Part shown: positions 9,032 to 18,327 of the stretch, piece after piece | How positions within the stretch are numbered: position 1 is the stretch's first letter | How the letters are laid out: each line of letters begins with the position of its first letter | Assembly (NCBI RefSeq): GCF_019991125.1 | Contig: NZ_JAGENB010000003.1 | Span: 656,380 to 720,379 of the forward strand | DNA length: 64,000 bases | DNA from: Phyllobacterium calauticae | Lineage (GTDB): Bacteria; Pseudomonadota; Alphaproteobacteria; Rhizobiales; Rhizobiaceae | Direction of reading: 5' to 3' | Translations under genes and position numbers: made by a program | Notes under the pieces: model-generated | Databases searched by the model: none | What the model was told of the DNA's origin: nothing | Seen by the model: the letters and a program-made list of their open reading frames with translations, nothing else

Positions 9032-10018
9032 TTATTTCGCTGCATCCGTGACCTTCGTTGTCCAAGCGCCTTCCGGTTTCTTGGTGATGACCGGATCGGA
9101 GCCGCCGCCGAGGAGTGTCTCCACGGTGCGCTCGGCCGCTGCCACATCGAGAACGCCGGTGGAGCCTTCTGTCAGCTTGTTGATTTCTGCCACCATGCGC
9201 TTCTGGTGCTTTTCGGTCTGCGCGCCGCTCGCATCGTTTTCAAGCACGATGTTGGCCGCTTCATCCGGATGCTGCCGGGCATAGTCCCAGCCCTTCATTG
9301 ACGCCTTGACGAAGCGGGCAAGCTTTTCCACCATCTTCGGGTCATCGAGGCTCTTCTGCAGCACGTAAAGACCGTCTTCGAGCGTGGCGACCTTCTCGTC
9401 CTCATACTTGAACGTGACCAGCTGATCGGCGGGAATGCCGGCATCGATCACCTGCCAATATTCATTGTAGGTCATGGTCGAGATGCAGTCCGCCTGCTTC
9501 TGGATCAGCGGATCGACATTGAAGCCCTGCTTGAGGACGGTGACGCCATTCGGGCCGCCATCGGTCTTGAGGCCGAGGTGGTTCATCCACGACAGGAACG
9601 GATATTCATTGCCGCCGAACCAGACGCCGAGGGTCTTGCCCTTGAAATCCTGCGGCTTGGTGATGCCGGTCTCCTTGCGGCAGGTCAGCATCATGCCGGA
9701 GCGCTTGAACGGCTGGGCGATATTAACGAGCGGCAGGCCCTTTTCGCGCGTGGCGAGGGCAGACGGCATCCAGTCGACGACCACGTCGGCGCCGCCGCCG
9801 GCGATCACCTGCGGCGGGGCAACGTCAGGTCCGCCCGGCTTGATTTCCACGTCGAGATTGGCCTCCTTGTAGAAACCCTTGTCCTTGGCGACATAATAGC
9901 CGGCGAACTGGCCTTGCGTGACCCATTTGAGCTGCAGGGTCAGCTTGTCGGCCGCCAGCGCCGAGCCCGCCATCAGCGTCATCGCCAGACCCATCGTCAA
10001 TGCTATCGTCTTCTTCAT
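9032..10018 (-). CDS. ABC transporter substrate-binding protein, NMT1/THI5-like (probable pyrimidine uptake)
   Basis: 328 residues with a clear Sec signal peptide (MKKTIALTMGLAM to SALA, about 22). NMT1/THI5-like fold: QLKWVTQGQFAGYYVAKDKG at 29-48 and the GGGADVVVDW loop. The family binds thiamine pyrimidines, riboflavin, or related heterocycles in the periplasm. Its place at the end of the operon with hydantoinase, carbamoylase and aminotransferase makes uracil/thymine or dihydropyrimidine the best guess. Ligand assignment is inference; an HMP-type (thiamine precursor) ligand is the alternative. Confidence 0.9.
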   Translation of the reverse strand: MKKTIALTMGLAMTLMAGSALAADKLTLQLKWVTQGQFAGYYVAKDKGFYKEANLDVEIKPGGPDVAPPQVIAGGGADVVVDWMPSALATREKGLPLVNIAQPFKRSGMMLTCRKETGITKPQDFKGKTLGVWFGGNEYPFLSWMNHLGLKTDGGPNGVTVLKQGFNVDPLIQKQADCISTMTYNEYWQVIDAGIPADQLVTFKYEDEKVATLEDGLYVLQKSLDDPKMVEKLARFVKASMKGWDYARQHPDEAANIVLENDASGAQTEKHQKRMVAEINKLTEGSTGVLDVAAAERTVETLLGGGSDPVITKKPEGAWTTKVTDAAK

Positions 10019-10045
10019 GTTTCAGTTCTCCTCTGTTCTTGTTTT

Positions 10046-11155
10046 TTAAGTTCTGTAGGAAGGGTGCCAGAAAGTAACCGCCCGCTCGATGAGGGTAATA
10101 AGCCCGTAAGACAGCGAGCCCGCAAGCGCCGCGACAAAAATTTCCGCCCACACCATATCGACATTCATGCGGCCCACTTCCGCCGATATGCGGAAGCCCA
10201 TGCCGACAATGGGCGAGCCGAAGAATTCGGCAACGATGGCGCCGATGAGGGCCAACGTCGAATTGATCTTCAGCGCGTTGAAGATGAAGGGCATGGCGGC
10301 GGGCAGGCGCAGCTTCAAAAGAGTCTGTCCGTAGCTGGAGCCATAGGTCTGCATCAGGTCGCGTTCCATCGCGCCGGATGCGGCAAGTCCGGCCACGGTA
10401 TTCACCAGCATGGGAAAGAAGGTCATGATGACGACCACGGCGGCCTTCGATTCCCAGTAGGAACCGAACCACATGACCATGATCGGCGCGATGCCGACAA
10501 CGGGAAGGGCGGCCACAAGATTACCGATGGGCAGCAGTCCCCGGCGCAGGAAAGGCACCCGGTCGACAATGATGGCGGCAAGGAAACCCGAACCGCAACC
10601 GATGACGTAACCGGCAATGGCGGCCTTCAGATAGGTCTGCTGAAAATCCGCCCAAAGCGTCGGCACGGAACCGGAAATGCGCTCGGCGATCATGGATGGC
10701 GGCGGCAGCAGAATGCTTGGTACGCCAAAGCCGCGGACAATGATTTCCCACAGGAGCAGCAGCCACGCACCGAACAGCACCGGCAGGGCGAGATTGACCA
10801 GCCGCTGGGCCTGCGGCGAAGTGAGTTTCAGGCCGGCCAGATTCTGCACGCTGAACCAGGCAAGCAGCCAGGATGAGATCACCATGCACCAGTAGCCGAG
10901 CGACGGTCCCGGCGGCTGCGGCATCGCGTGGAGCAGTCCGATGAGGCAGAAGGCGACCACATGGACAAGCGCGAGAACGACGATCAGCGATGGTATCGAT
11001 ACGCTCGTGAACATGGCAACGGCAGCGGCAACGAACAGGATGACCGGGGTCGAATAGGTGAGGGTGTCGAGAACGTCGCCGCCGGACGATATCAGCAATC
11101 CGGGGACGGCGAGCAGGAAGGCGGCAATGGCCAGCGGGGAGCGGGATAGTCTCAT
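10046..11155 (-). CDS. ABC transporter permease with extra N-terminal membrane helices
   Basis: 369 residues, about 80-110 longer than usual SsuC/TauC-type permeases. Residues 1-140 form three to four additional hydrophobic segments before the standard BPD_transp_1 domain (about 165-360), which includes the cytoplasmic EAA-type loop (MERDLMQTYGSS). It pairs with the permease encoded immediately upstream in the operon (4-nt ATGA overlap) and the ATPase further up. Inner-membrane channel of the NMT1-type importer. Confidence 0.92.
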   Translation of the reverse strand: MRLSRSPLAIAAFLLAVPGLLISSGGDVLDTLTYSTPVILFVAAAVAMFTSVSIPSLIVVLALVHVVAFCLIGLLHAMPQPPGPSLGYWCMVISSWLLAWFSVQNLAGLKLTSPQAQRLVNLALPVLFGAWLLLLWEIIVRGFGVPSILLPPPSMIAERISGSVPTLWADFQQTYLKAAIAGYVIGCGSGFLAAIIVDRVPFLRRGLLPIGNLVAALPVVGIAPIMVMWFGSYWESKAAVVVIMTFFPMLVNTVAGLAASGAMERDLMQTYGSSYGQTLLKLRLPAAMPFIFNALKINSTLALIGAIVAEFFGSPIVGMGFRISAEVGRMNVDMVWAEIFVAALAGSLSYGLITLIERAVTFWHPSYRT

Positions 11156-12027
11156 GGCCGTACTCCCATGCGCCGGTTGACGAGCGTGGCCACCAGCCCG
11201 ATCAGGCTGACCAGAATGGCCGCCATCAGCGCCGCCGCGATCAATGCGGCCCAGATCTGCACCGTCTGGCCATAATAGGAGCCGGCCAGGAGCCGCGCAC
11301 CGATGCCCGCGACCGCACCGGTCGGCAGTTCACCGACAATGGCGCCAACCAGGCTGATGGCGACGGCAATCTTCATCGAGGTGAAGAGGTAGGGCATGGA
11401 CGCCGGCCAGCGCAGCTTCCAGAACACCTGCGCCTTCGAGGCGTTATAGGTGTGCATCAGGTCGAGATGCATGATCTCGGGTGAGCGCAGGCCCTTGACC
11501 ATGCCGACGGCAACAGGAAAGAACGACAGATAGGTGGAGATCATCGCCTTAGGCAGGAGCCCGGTGATATTGACCGCATTGAGCACCACGATGATCATTG
11601 GCGCAATGGCAAGGATGGGCACGGTCTGCGACGTGATGATCCATGGCATCAGGCTTTTGTCGAGCGTGCGCGAATGGACAATGGCAATGGCAAGCAGGAT
11701 GCCGAGCAGCGTGCCAAGCCCGAAACCCAGCAAGGTCGAGGACAGGGTGACGCCGCCGTGATAAACGAGACTGCGCTTCGATGTCGGGCTGATATCGAAC
11801 ACGGTCTTGCGGATTTCCTCGGCCACCTGATGCGGCGCGGGCAGGACCGGGCGCTCCTGCGCCATCGTGTTGGCGATCAGTTGGCCGGTCGCGATCGTTG
11901 TATTGGCGCGTGCAGCCTGATCCCGTTCGAACGGCGCATTGAGGATAATGGCGAAGGCATACCACAGCGCCAGAATGGCGAGGAGAACGGTCCCAACGGG
12001 GACAACGCTGTTGCGGATGAAGTTCAT
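11152..12027 (-). CDS. ABC transporter permease (BPD_transp_1)
   Basis: 291 residues. One N-terminal helix (8-30), a periplasmic stretch of about 70 residues, then five helices containing the EAA-like loop (LDLMHTYNASKAQVFWKLRWP). Overlaps the next permease gene by 4 nt and the preceding acetyltransferase gene by 4 nt, so translation is probably coupled. Second half of the heterodimeric channel of the pyrimidine-type importer. Confidence 0.92.
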   Translation of the reverse strand: MNFIRNSVVPVGTVLLAILALWYAFAIILNAPFERDQAARANTTIATGQLIANTMAQERPVLPAPHQVAEEIRKTVFDISPTSKRSLVYHGGVTLSSTLLGFGLGTLLGILLAIAIVHSRTLDKSLMPWIITSQTVPILAIAPMIIVVLNAVNITGLLPKAMISTYLSFFPVAVGMVKGLRSPEIMHLDLMHTYNASKAQVFWKLRWPASMPYLFTSMKIAVAISLVGAIVGELPTGAVAGIGARLLAGSYYGQTVQIWAALIAAALMAAILVSLIGLVATLVNRRMGVRP

Positions 12028-12485
12028 GAATGCATCCCCGCTTCAGGCTGCCAGCGGTACAGAATATCCGGCAAATGTTCCTCATTGTCGCCATCGGTGC
12101 GGCGCACTTCGGTGAAGCCTTCGCGCCTGTAGAAGGACTGGGCACCAGTGTTCGCCACAAAGGTCCAAAGCTCCACCGGTCCCGTGGCCTGCCGCTTGGC
12201 GTGATCCAGCAGCGCCTTGCCGATGCCCCTGCCGCGCCGGTCGGCATGCACGTAGAGTGCATTGACCATGTTGTCAGGCGCGAGCGCAACCATGCCGGCC
12301 ACCGCGTCATGGTCATCGGCGACAAAGACTTCGTATCTGGAAAAGACGGTATCGCAATAATAGTCCGTGACGTCGTCCGCCGAATGAATGCACGGCATCC
12401 ATTCCGTCGCGTCGATCCACGCATTGACGATAGCCGCGCAGTCGGACATGTCACGCAGTTTGGCAGCGCGGATCGTGGTCATCAT
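12024..12485 (-). CDS. GNAT family N-acetyltransferase embedded in the pyrimidine transporter operon
   Basis: 153 residues, one GNAT domain: HADRRGRGIGKALLDHAK at about 90-107 is the acetyl-CoA pyrophosphate loop (Q/RxxGxG/A), followed by the AQSFYRREGF beta-bulge motif. It lies between the ATPase and permease genes with a 4-nt overlap to the permease start, so it is made with the transporter. The substrate is unknown; a cytoplasmic amine or amino-acid intermediate (for example beta-alanine) or the transporter itself are guesses only. Confidence 0.85.
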   Translation of the reverse strand: MMTTIRAAKLRDMSDCAAIVNAWIDATEWMPCIHSADDVTDYYCDTVFSRYEVFVADDHDAVAGMVALAPDNMVNALYVHADRRGRGIGKALLDHAKRQATGPVELWTFVANTGAQSFYRREGFTEVRRTDGDNEEHLPDILYRWQPEAGMHS

Positions 12486-12494
12486 GCGCCCCGG

Positions 12495-13325
12495 CTACTC
12501 ATCATAGGAATGGCCATGGCGCAGGCCCTCGCGCACCCGGTGGGCAATCTCGAGAAATTCCGGCGTCTCGCGGATATCGAGCGTGCGTTCCGTGCCGAGA
12601 TTGCAGTCGATGATCTCATGTATACGGCCGGGACGCGGGCTCATCACCACGATCTTTGTCGACAGGAACACCGCTTCCGGAATGGAGTGCGTGACGAAGA
12701 TCACCGTCTTCTGTGTCTTGGCCCACAGCTTCAGCAGCTCTTCGTTGAGGTGGTCGCGGACGATCTCGTCCAGCGCACCGAACGGTTCGTCCATCAGCAG
12801 CATGTCGGGATCGAAGGACAGCGCCCGCGCTATGGAGGCGCGCTGCTGCATGCCGCCCGACAGCTGCCACGGAAATTTTTTCTCGAAACCGGCAAGGTTG
12901 ACCAGCTCAAGGTTTTTGGCGATGCGGCTCGCCCGTTCGGCTTTTGGCACGCCCATCACTTCCAGCGGCAGGGAAATATTGCCGCCGATGGTGCGCCATG
13001 GATAAAGCGCCGCTGCCTGGAACACGTAGCCATAAGCGCGATTCTGCCGCGCTTCGGATGGCGTCATGCCATTGACGGAAATGGTCCCGGATGTCGGCTG
13101 CTCCAGATCGGCGATCACCCGCAGGAGGGTGGTCTTGCCGCAGCCCGAGGGCCCGATGAAGGAAACGAACTCGCCGCCATTGACCGCAAGGTTGATGTTC
13201 GACAGGGCATTGACCGGCCCGTCATTGGTCTGGAAGACCAGCGACAGGTCCTTGACGTCGATCACATTCTTTGGCGTCGCGTTTGGCATTGACTGGGCCT
13301 TGGGTCGGAGCGCGACGACTGTCAT
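12495..13325 (-). CDS. ABC transporter ATP-binding protein (nitrate/sulfonate/NMT1 class)
   Basis: 276 residues. Walker A GPSGCGKTT (about 58-66), Q-loop FQAAALYPW, signature LSGGMQQR, Walker B MLLMDEPFGALDE and the H-loop VTHSI are all intact, so this is an active ATPase driving the importer. Start ATG 13325 overlaps the stop of the hydantoinase gene by one base (TGATG), supporting this start over the internal ATG twelve codons later. Cytoplasmic face of the inner membrane. Confidence 0.93.
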   Translation of the reverse strand: MTVVALRPKAQSMPNATPKNVIDVKDLSLVFQTNDGPVNALSNINLAVNGGEFVSFIGPSGCGKTTLLRVIADLEQPTSGTISVNGMTPSEARQNRAYGYVFQAAALYPWRTIGGNISLPLEVMGVPKAERASRIAKNLELVNLAGFEKKFPWQLSGGMQQRASIARALSFDPDMLLMDEPFGALDEIVRDHLNEELLKLWAKTQKTVIFVTHSIPEAVFLSTKIVVMSPRPGRIHEIIDCNLGTERTLDIRETPEFLEIAHRVREGLRHGHSYDE

Positions 13326-14779
13326 CAGACACCCGCCGGTATGTTTTTCGGATCGCGCTCCACCTTACGCGGTGCCGTGAGTTCCTTCCACGTGGAAAGT
13401 GCACGATTGGCCGGCGCATTGGCCTCGCGTTCGACAAAGCGGCCGCTGCCGGTCGGCGCCAGCACTTCGCCGTCCTTGTAGGCGATCTGCCCGCGCGACA
13501 GGGTGATGCGCGGCAGGCCGGTGACCTCGATCCCTTCGAACACATTGTAGTCGATGGCGGATTTCTGTGTCTTGGCGGAAATCACCTTCGATGCCTCCGG
13601 GTCCCAGATGACGATATCCGCATCGGAGCCCGGCAGGATGGCGCCCTTGCGCGGATAGATGTTCAGGATGCGGGCGATGTTGGTGGAGGTCACGGCCACG
13701 AATTCGTTCGGTGTCAGGCGGCCGGTACGAACGCCCCTGGTCCACAGCACGGGCATGCGGTCCTCAAGCCCGCCGGTGCCATTCGGAATCTTGGTGAAAT
13801 CGCCGACGCCAAAACGCTTCTGCTCCGTGGTGAAGGCGCAGTGATCGGTCGCCACCACCTGCAGGCTGCCGGAGGCGAGACCGGCCCACAGGCCGTCCTG
13901 ATGGCTCTTGTCGCGGAAGGGCGGCGACATCACCCGGCGCGCCGCATAGTCCCAGTCCTTGTTCTTGTACTCGCTCTCGTCGAGCGTCAGATGCTGCACC
14001 AGCGGCTCGCCATAGACGCGCATGCCCTTCTGGCGGGCGCGGCGGATGGCTTCATGCGCCTGCTCGCAGGACACGTGCACGATGTAGAGCGGCACGCCGG
14101 CCTGGTCGGCGATCATGATGGCGCGGTTGGCGGCTTCCCCCTCGACCTCCGGTGGCCGGGAATAGCCATGGGCTTCCGGTCCGTTGTTGCCTTCTGCCAG
14201 GAGCTTCTGCTGGAGATGCGCGACCACGTCGCCATTCTCGGCGTGGACCAGCGGCATGGCGCCGATCTCGGCACAGCGCGTGAACGAGGCGAACATCTCG
14301 TCATCGTCCACCATCAGGGCGCCCTTATAAGCCATGAAGTGCTTGAACGTGTTGATGCCGCGTTCCACCACCTTCGGCATCTCGTCAAAGATCTGCTTGT
14401 TCCAGCCGGTGATGGCCATGTGGAAGGAATAGTCGGTGCGTGCCTTGCCCGCCTTCTGGAACCAGTCCTGCAAGGCAGCCAGCAGGCCATCGGCGCCGGG
14501 CAGGACGAAATCGACCACCATGGTGGTGCCGCCCGCCAGCGCCGCGGCGGTGCCTGTGTCGAAATCATCGGAAGAGTGGGTGCCCATGAAGGGCATTTCG
14601 AGATGGGTGTGCGGATCGATGCCGCCCGGCATCAGATAACAGCCCGTCGCATCGATAATCTCATCGCCGGAAAGATCCGTACCGATCTGGGCAATGATGT
14701 CGCCCTCGATCAGCACATCCGCCTTGTAGGTGCGGTCGGCGGCAATGATGGTCCCGCCTTTGATCACTTTCGTAGCCAT
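13325..14779 (-). CDS. hydA: Dihydropyrimidinase / D-hydantoinase
   Basis: 484 residues, normal length. Opens dihydrouracil or dihydrothymine to N-carbamoyl-beta-alanine or its methyl homologue, the second step of the reductive pathway. All expected dinuclear-zinc ligands can be seen: H57 and H59 (DPHTH), carbamylated K146 (NTFKHF), H179 (LVHAEN), H235 (IVHVS) and D312 (ATDH). It sits between the downstream transporter genes and the upstream amidase and aminotransferase genes in one minus-strand operon under the RutR-like site at 17518. Bacterial hydantoinase use is a secondary possibility. Confidence 0.95.
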   Translation of the reverse strand: MATKVIKGGTIIAADRTYKADVLIEGDIIAQIGTDLSGDEIIDATGCYLMPGGIDPHTHLEMPFMGTHSSDDFDTGTAAALAGGTTMVVDFVLPGADGLLAALQDWFQKAGKARTDYSFHMAITGWNKQIFDEMPKVVERGINTFKHFMAYKGALMVDDDEMFASFTRCAEIGAMPLVHAENGDVVAHLQQKLLAEGNNGPEAHGYSRPPEVEGEAANRAIMIADQAGVPLYIVHVSCEQAHEAIRRARQKGMRVYGEPLVQHLTLDESEYKNKDWDYAARRVMSPPFRDKSHQDGLWAGLASGSLQVVATDHCAFTTEQKRFGVGDFTKIPNGTGGLEDRMPVLWTRGVRTGRLTPNEFVAVTSTNIARILNIYPRKGAILPGSDADIVIWDPEASKVISAKTQKSAIDYNVFEGIEVTGLPRITLSRGQIAYKDGEVLAPTGSGRFVEREANAPANRALSTWKELTAPRKVERDPKNIPAGV

Positions 14780-14842
14780 GTGTCCGTTCCCCTTATTGGT
14801 CTTTTGTCGAACATGTTGCTCTGTATGGAAAAGGTTATCCCG

Positions 14843-16090
14843 TCAGGTCTGAATGATAGCCGTCTCCAGAACAGCATGCAGGAGGACGTCCGCACCGGCG
14901 GCCGCCCATTCCTTGGAAATCTCTTCATCTTCATTGTGGCTGAGCCCGCCGACGCAGGGACACATGACCATGGCCGTTGGCGCAACCCGGTTGACCCAGC
15001 AGGCATCGTGCCCCGCGCCGGAAATGATGTTGCGGTGGCTGTAACCCAGCCGCTCGGCCGCATTGCGCACGGCGGTCACGCAGCCTTCGTCGAAAGTGAC
15101 GGGATCAAAATGTCCGGCTTCCTCGATCTCGATTTCCAACCCGAGCTCTTTGGCAATCTTTGGCGCCTTCTCCTCGAGCTCTGCCTTCATCGCATTGAGT
15201 GTCGCAAGGTCGGGCGAGCGGAAATCGACGGTGAAAATCACCTTGCCGGGGATGACATTGCGCGAGTTCGGATAGACGTCGCAGTGTCCGATCGCGCCGA
15301 CCGCGCTGGGCTGGTGGGCCATGGCGATGGTGTGGACGAGTTCGGTGATGCGGGCCATACCCAGCCCGGCATTCCGGCGCATGGGCATCGGTGTGGAACC
15401 CGTATGGCTGTCCTTGCCGGTCAGCGTGATCTGCAGCCACCACAGGCCCTGGCCATGGGTGACGACGCCGATATCCTTGCCTTCGATTTCGAGGATCGGA
15501 CCCTGCTCGATATGCAGTTCGAACAGCGCGTGCATCTTGCGCGCGCCCACCTCCTCGTCACCCTTCCAGCCGATGCGTTCCAGCTCGTCGCCGAACGTCT
15601 TGCCCTTGGCGTCTTCCCGCGCATAGGCCCAGTCCTGCGTGTGGATACCGGCAAAGACGCCTGATGCCAGCATGGCGGGAGCAAAGCGCGTGCCTTCCTC
15701 ATTGGTCCAGTTGACCACGACAATCGGGTGCTTGGTCTTGATATTGAGGTCGTTGAGGGTGCGGACAAGCTCGAGCCCGCCGAGGACACCGAGCACGCCG
15801 TCATATTTGCCGCCGGTCGGCTGGGTGTCGAGATGGCTCCCGACATAGACGGGCAGCGCATCCGGGTCGGTGCCTTCGCGGCGGAAGAACATGTTGCCCA
15901 TGGTGTCGACACCCATGGTCAGCCCGGCCTTTTCGCACCAGCTCTGGAACAGGCGCCGCCCTTCTGCGTCCTCGTCGGTCAGGGTCTGGCGGTTGTTGCC
16001 GCCGCGCAGTCCCGGTCCGATCTTTGCCATGTCCATCAGGCTGTCCCAGAGACGGTCGCCGTTGATCCTGAGATTTCCAGTGAGCGCCAT
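14843..16090 (-). CDS. Zn-dependent N-carbamoyl amidase (beta-ureidopropionase type)
   Basis: 415 residues from ATG 16090 (AAAGG 8 nt upstream; a TTG 5 codons earlier is less likely). M20-family hydantoinase/carbamoylase amidase: metal ligands H86 (VGSHLDTQ), D97 (GGKYDGVLG) and the glutamates of NEEGTRF at 130-136, plus a dimerisation domain in the middle. It would release CO2 and ammonia from N-carbamoyl-beta-alanine, the third step of reductive pyrimidine degradation. L-carbamoylase or allantoate-type activities belong to the same family, but the context favours the pyrimidine role. Confidence 0.92.
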   Translation of the reverse strand: MALTGNLRINGDRLWDSLMDMAKIGPGLRGGNNRQTLTDEDAEGRRLFQSWCEKAGLTMGVDTMGNMFFRREGTDPDALPVYVGSHLDTQPTGGKYDGVLGVLGGLELVRTLNDLNIKTKHPIVVVNWTNEEGTRFAPAMLASGVFAGIHTQDWAYAREDAKGKTFGDELERIGWKGDEEVGARKMHALFELHIEQGPILEIEGKDIGVVTHGQGLWWLQITLTGKDSHTGSTPMPMRRNAGLGMARITELVHTIAMAHQPSAVGAIGHCDVYPNSRNVIPGKVIFTVDFRSPDLATLNAMKAELEEKAPKIAKELGLEIEIEEAGHFDPVTFDEGCVTAVRNAAERLGYSHRNIISGAGHDACWVNRVAPTAMVMCPCVGGLSHNEDEEISKEWAAAGADVLLHAVLETAIIQT

Positions 16091-16105
16091 GTGAGAGCCT
16101 TTCAA

Positions 16106-17437
16106 CTATGCCAGGTTTTTCAGGACGTCGGCCATCGTATCGAAGAGATGCTCGATCTGGCCCTTGGTGATGATCAGGGGTGGCGACAGCGCAATGATAT
16201 CGCCCGTGGTGCGGATAAGGACACCCTTTTCATAGGCATCGAGGAATGCCTGGAAGGCGCGCTTGGTCGGTGCGCCTGATATGGGTTCCAGCTCGATGGC
16301 GCCGATCAGGCCGAGGTTGCGGATGTCGATGACATGCGGCAGGCCCTTCAGGGCATGCAAAGCATCCGCCCAGTAATCGGAAAGCTCCGCCGCACGGGTA
16401 AGCAGGCCCTCTTCCTCGTAAGTATCCAGCGTCGCAAGCGCTGCCGCGCAGGCAATGGGGTGGCCGGAATAAGTGTAGCCATGAAAGAGCTCGATCATGT
16501 TTTCCGGGCCGGTCATGAACGCATCGTAGATCTGCTTGGATGCAAACACCGCGCCCATCGGGATCACGCCGCTGGTGATGCCCTTGGCGGTGGTGATGAG
16601 ATCGGGAACCACGCCGAAATAATCCACGGCGAAGGGGGTGCCAAGACGACCGAAACCGGTGATGACTTCATCGAAGATCAGCAGGATATCGTTCTTCGTG
16701 CAAATCTCGCGCAGGCGCTGCAGGTACCCCTTCGGCGGGATGAGCACGCCGGTCGATCCGGCCACCGGTTCGACGATGACGGCGGCGATGTTGGAAGCAT
16801 CGTGCAGGGCGATCACCTTTTCCAGGTCATCGGCAAATTCGACGCCATATTCGGGCTCGCCGCGCGTGAAGGCATTGCGCGCGAGATCGTGGGTATGGCG
16901 GATGTGGTCGACACCGCCGAGCGCGTTGCCGAATGTCTTGCGGTTGCCGGAAATGCCGCCGACTGAAATGCCGCCGAAACCGACGCCGTGGTAGCCGCGC
17001 TCGCGGCCGATCAGCTTGGTCTTGGTGCCGTTGCCCTTGGCGCGGTGATAGGCGAGGGCGATCTTGAGCGCCGTGTCGACCGATTCCGAACCGGAATTGG
17101 TGAAGAAGACGTGATCGATGGGGGACGGCAGCATGGCCGCAAGCCGCGCCGCCAGCTCAAAGACCTTGGGATGGCCCATCTGGAAGGCGGGCGCGTAGTC
17201 GAGTTCGGCAACCTGCTTCTGTACCGCCTCGACGATTTTCGGACGCGAATGACCGGCGTTGCAGCACCACAGACCGGCGGTTCCGTCAAGAATTTCGCGG
17301 CCGTCGGCGGACTTGAAATGCATGTCCTTGGCGCTGACCAGAAGACGGGGATTTTGCTTGAACTGCCTGTTTGCCGAAAACGGCATCCAGAACGCCTCGA
17401 GATTATTGGTGCCCAATCCCAATGCCGATTTCGACAT
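16106..17437 (-). CDS. Class III omega-amino acid:pyruvate aminotransferase
   Basis: 443 residues from ATG 17437, with AGGAGG 9-10 nt upstream. PLP class III fold: TNSGSESVDTALK at 113-125, FDEVITGFGR (Asp256) and the Schiff-base lysine in TTAKGITSG (K285). Such enzymes move the amino group of beta-alanine (or 3-aminoisobutyrate) to pyruvate, giving malonate semialdehyde (or its methyl form). First gene of the operon that continues into amidase, hydantoinase and transporter, transcribed away from the RutR-like regulator. Confidence 0.93.
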   Translation of the reverse strand: MSKSALGLGTNNLEAFWMPFSANRQFKQNPRLLVSAKDMHFKSADGREILDGTAGLWCCNAGHSRPKIVEAVQKQVAELDYAPAFQMGHPKVFELAARLAAMLPSPIDHVFFTNSGSESVDTALKIALAYHRAKGNGTKTKLIGRERGYHGVGFGGISVGGISGNRKTFGNALGGVDHIRHTHDLARNAFTRGEPEYGVEFADDLEKVIALHDASNIAAVIVEPVAGSTGVLIPPKGYLQRLREICTKNDILLIFDEVITGFGRLGTPFAVDYFGVVPDLITTAKGITSGVIPMGAVFASKQIYDAFMTGPENMIELFHGYTYSGHPIACAAALATLDTYEEEGLLTRAAELSDYWADALHALKGLPHVIDIRNLGLIGAIELEPISGAPTKRAFQAFLDAYEKGVLIRTTGDIIALSPPLIITKGQIEHLFDTMADVLKNLA

Positions 17438-17517
17438 GTGACGTACGCCTCCTGTTTGCGGACATTGCCGCTTGTTTTGTGTTCCCGAATGATTGAACCT
17501 GTGGTGCAATCAAAAAC

Positions 17518-17533
17518 TTGACTAGTTGGTCAA
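17518..17533. promoter_or_regulatory. RutR-type operator between the catabolic operon and rutR
   Basis: TTGACTAGTTGGTCAA matches the E. coli RutR palindrome (TTGACCA-N2-TGGTCAA) at 13 of 14 defined positions. It lies 81 bases before the aminotransferase start and 115 before the rutR-like start, so one site could control both divergent units and give autoregulation. In E. coli, uracil or thymine releases RutR. Confidence 0.85.
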
Positions 17534-17647
17534 AATGCAGGCTAGAAGAGCATAGGAAGCCGGTCAAGCGCTTTATGGGGAATAAAAGCGGTTCCGGGAT
17601 GCGACGAAACGGCCCGTCGCGCCGGATAACAAAAAGGGATGAGTGGC

Positions 17648-18301
17648 ATGGCGAGGGCAGCGAAGAAAAAGACGAGCGATGTGCCGGAAAAGACGACGCG
17701 CATCCAGGAAATCAATCGCCGTCTCATCCTCGATGCCGCTCTCGATGTTTTCTCCGCCTATGGCTTTCGCGGCACCACCATCGACCAGATTGCCGACAAG
17801 GCGGGGATGTCGAAGCCGAACCTGCTCTACTATTTTCCGCGCAAGCAGAACATCTATGTGACGCTGCTGGAAGAGACGCTGGCGGAATGGCTGGCGCCGC
17901 TGGCGGAAATCGATCCCGAGGGCGACCCGATCGAGCAGTTGCGCAAATACATAACCTTGAAAATCCGCATGTCGGAGAGCCATCCGGAGGCGTCGCGTTT
18001 GTTTGCCAACGAAGTATTGCACGGCGCTCCGGCTATCAGCGAGTTCCTGAGCAAGCATCTGAAGCCGCTGGTGGACGACAAGGCGGCGGTGATCCGCCGC
18101 TGGGTCGGCGAAGGCAAGCTCGCGCCGGTCGATCCCTATCACCTGATTTTCATGATCTGGGCGACCACGCAGCACTATGCGGATTTCGATGTGCAGGTCC
18201 GTGCCATCATGGGCAATCAGGTTGGCCGCCCCGGTTTCCGCGAGCAGACGGCGCAGGCGGTCCTGAGCATCATTCTCAATGGCATCCGCCCGCGCGGATG
18301 A
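17648..18301 (+). CDS. rutR: TetR family regulator, RutR-like (pyrimidine utilisation)
   Basis: 217 residues from ATG 17648, chosen for the AAAAAGGG at 17631-17638 (9 nt away); ATG 17639 directly abuts it. N-terminal helix-turn-helix around 30-70 (GFRGTTIDQIADKAGMSK, then LLYYFPRK), and a long ligand domain with SRLFANEVLHGAP and WATTQHYADF, as in RutR. Probably a uracil/thymine-released repressor or dual regulator of the flanking catabolic genes. The adjoining palindrome supports the assignment strongly. Confidence 0.88.
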   Translation: MARAAKKKTSDVPEKTTRIQEINRRLILDAALDVFSAYGFRGTTIDQIADKAGMSKPNLLYYFPRKQNIYVTLLEETLAEWLAPLAEIDPEGDPIEQLRKYITLKIRMSESHPEASRLFANEVLHGAPAISEFLSKHLKPLVDDKAAVIRRWVGEGKLAPVDPYHLIFMIWATTQHYADFDVQVRAIMGNQVGRPGFREQTAQAVLSIILNGIRPRG

Positions 18302-18327
18302 GGGGATTGGTCCATTGCAGGTAGATT

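Noticed and set aside
13271..15664. 797-codon open frame opposite hydantoinase and amidase genes
   Set aside because: It spans two well-supported genes on the other strand and has no domain; composition shows it to be a shadow.
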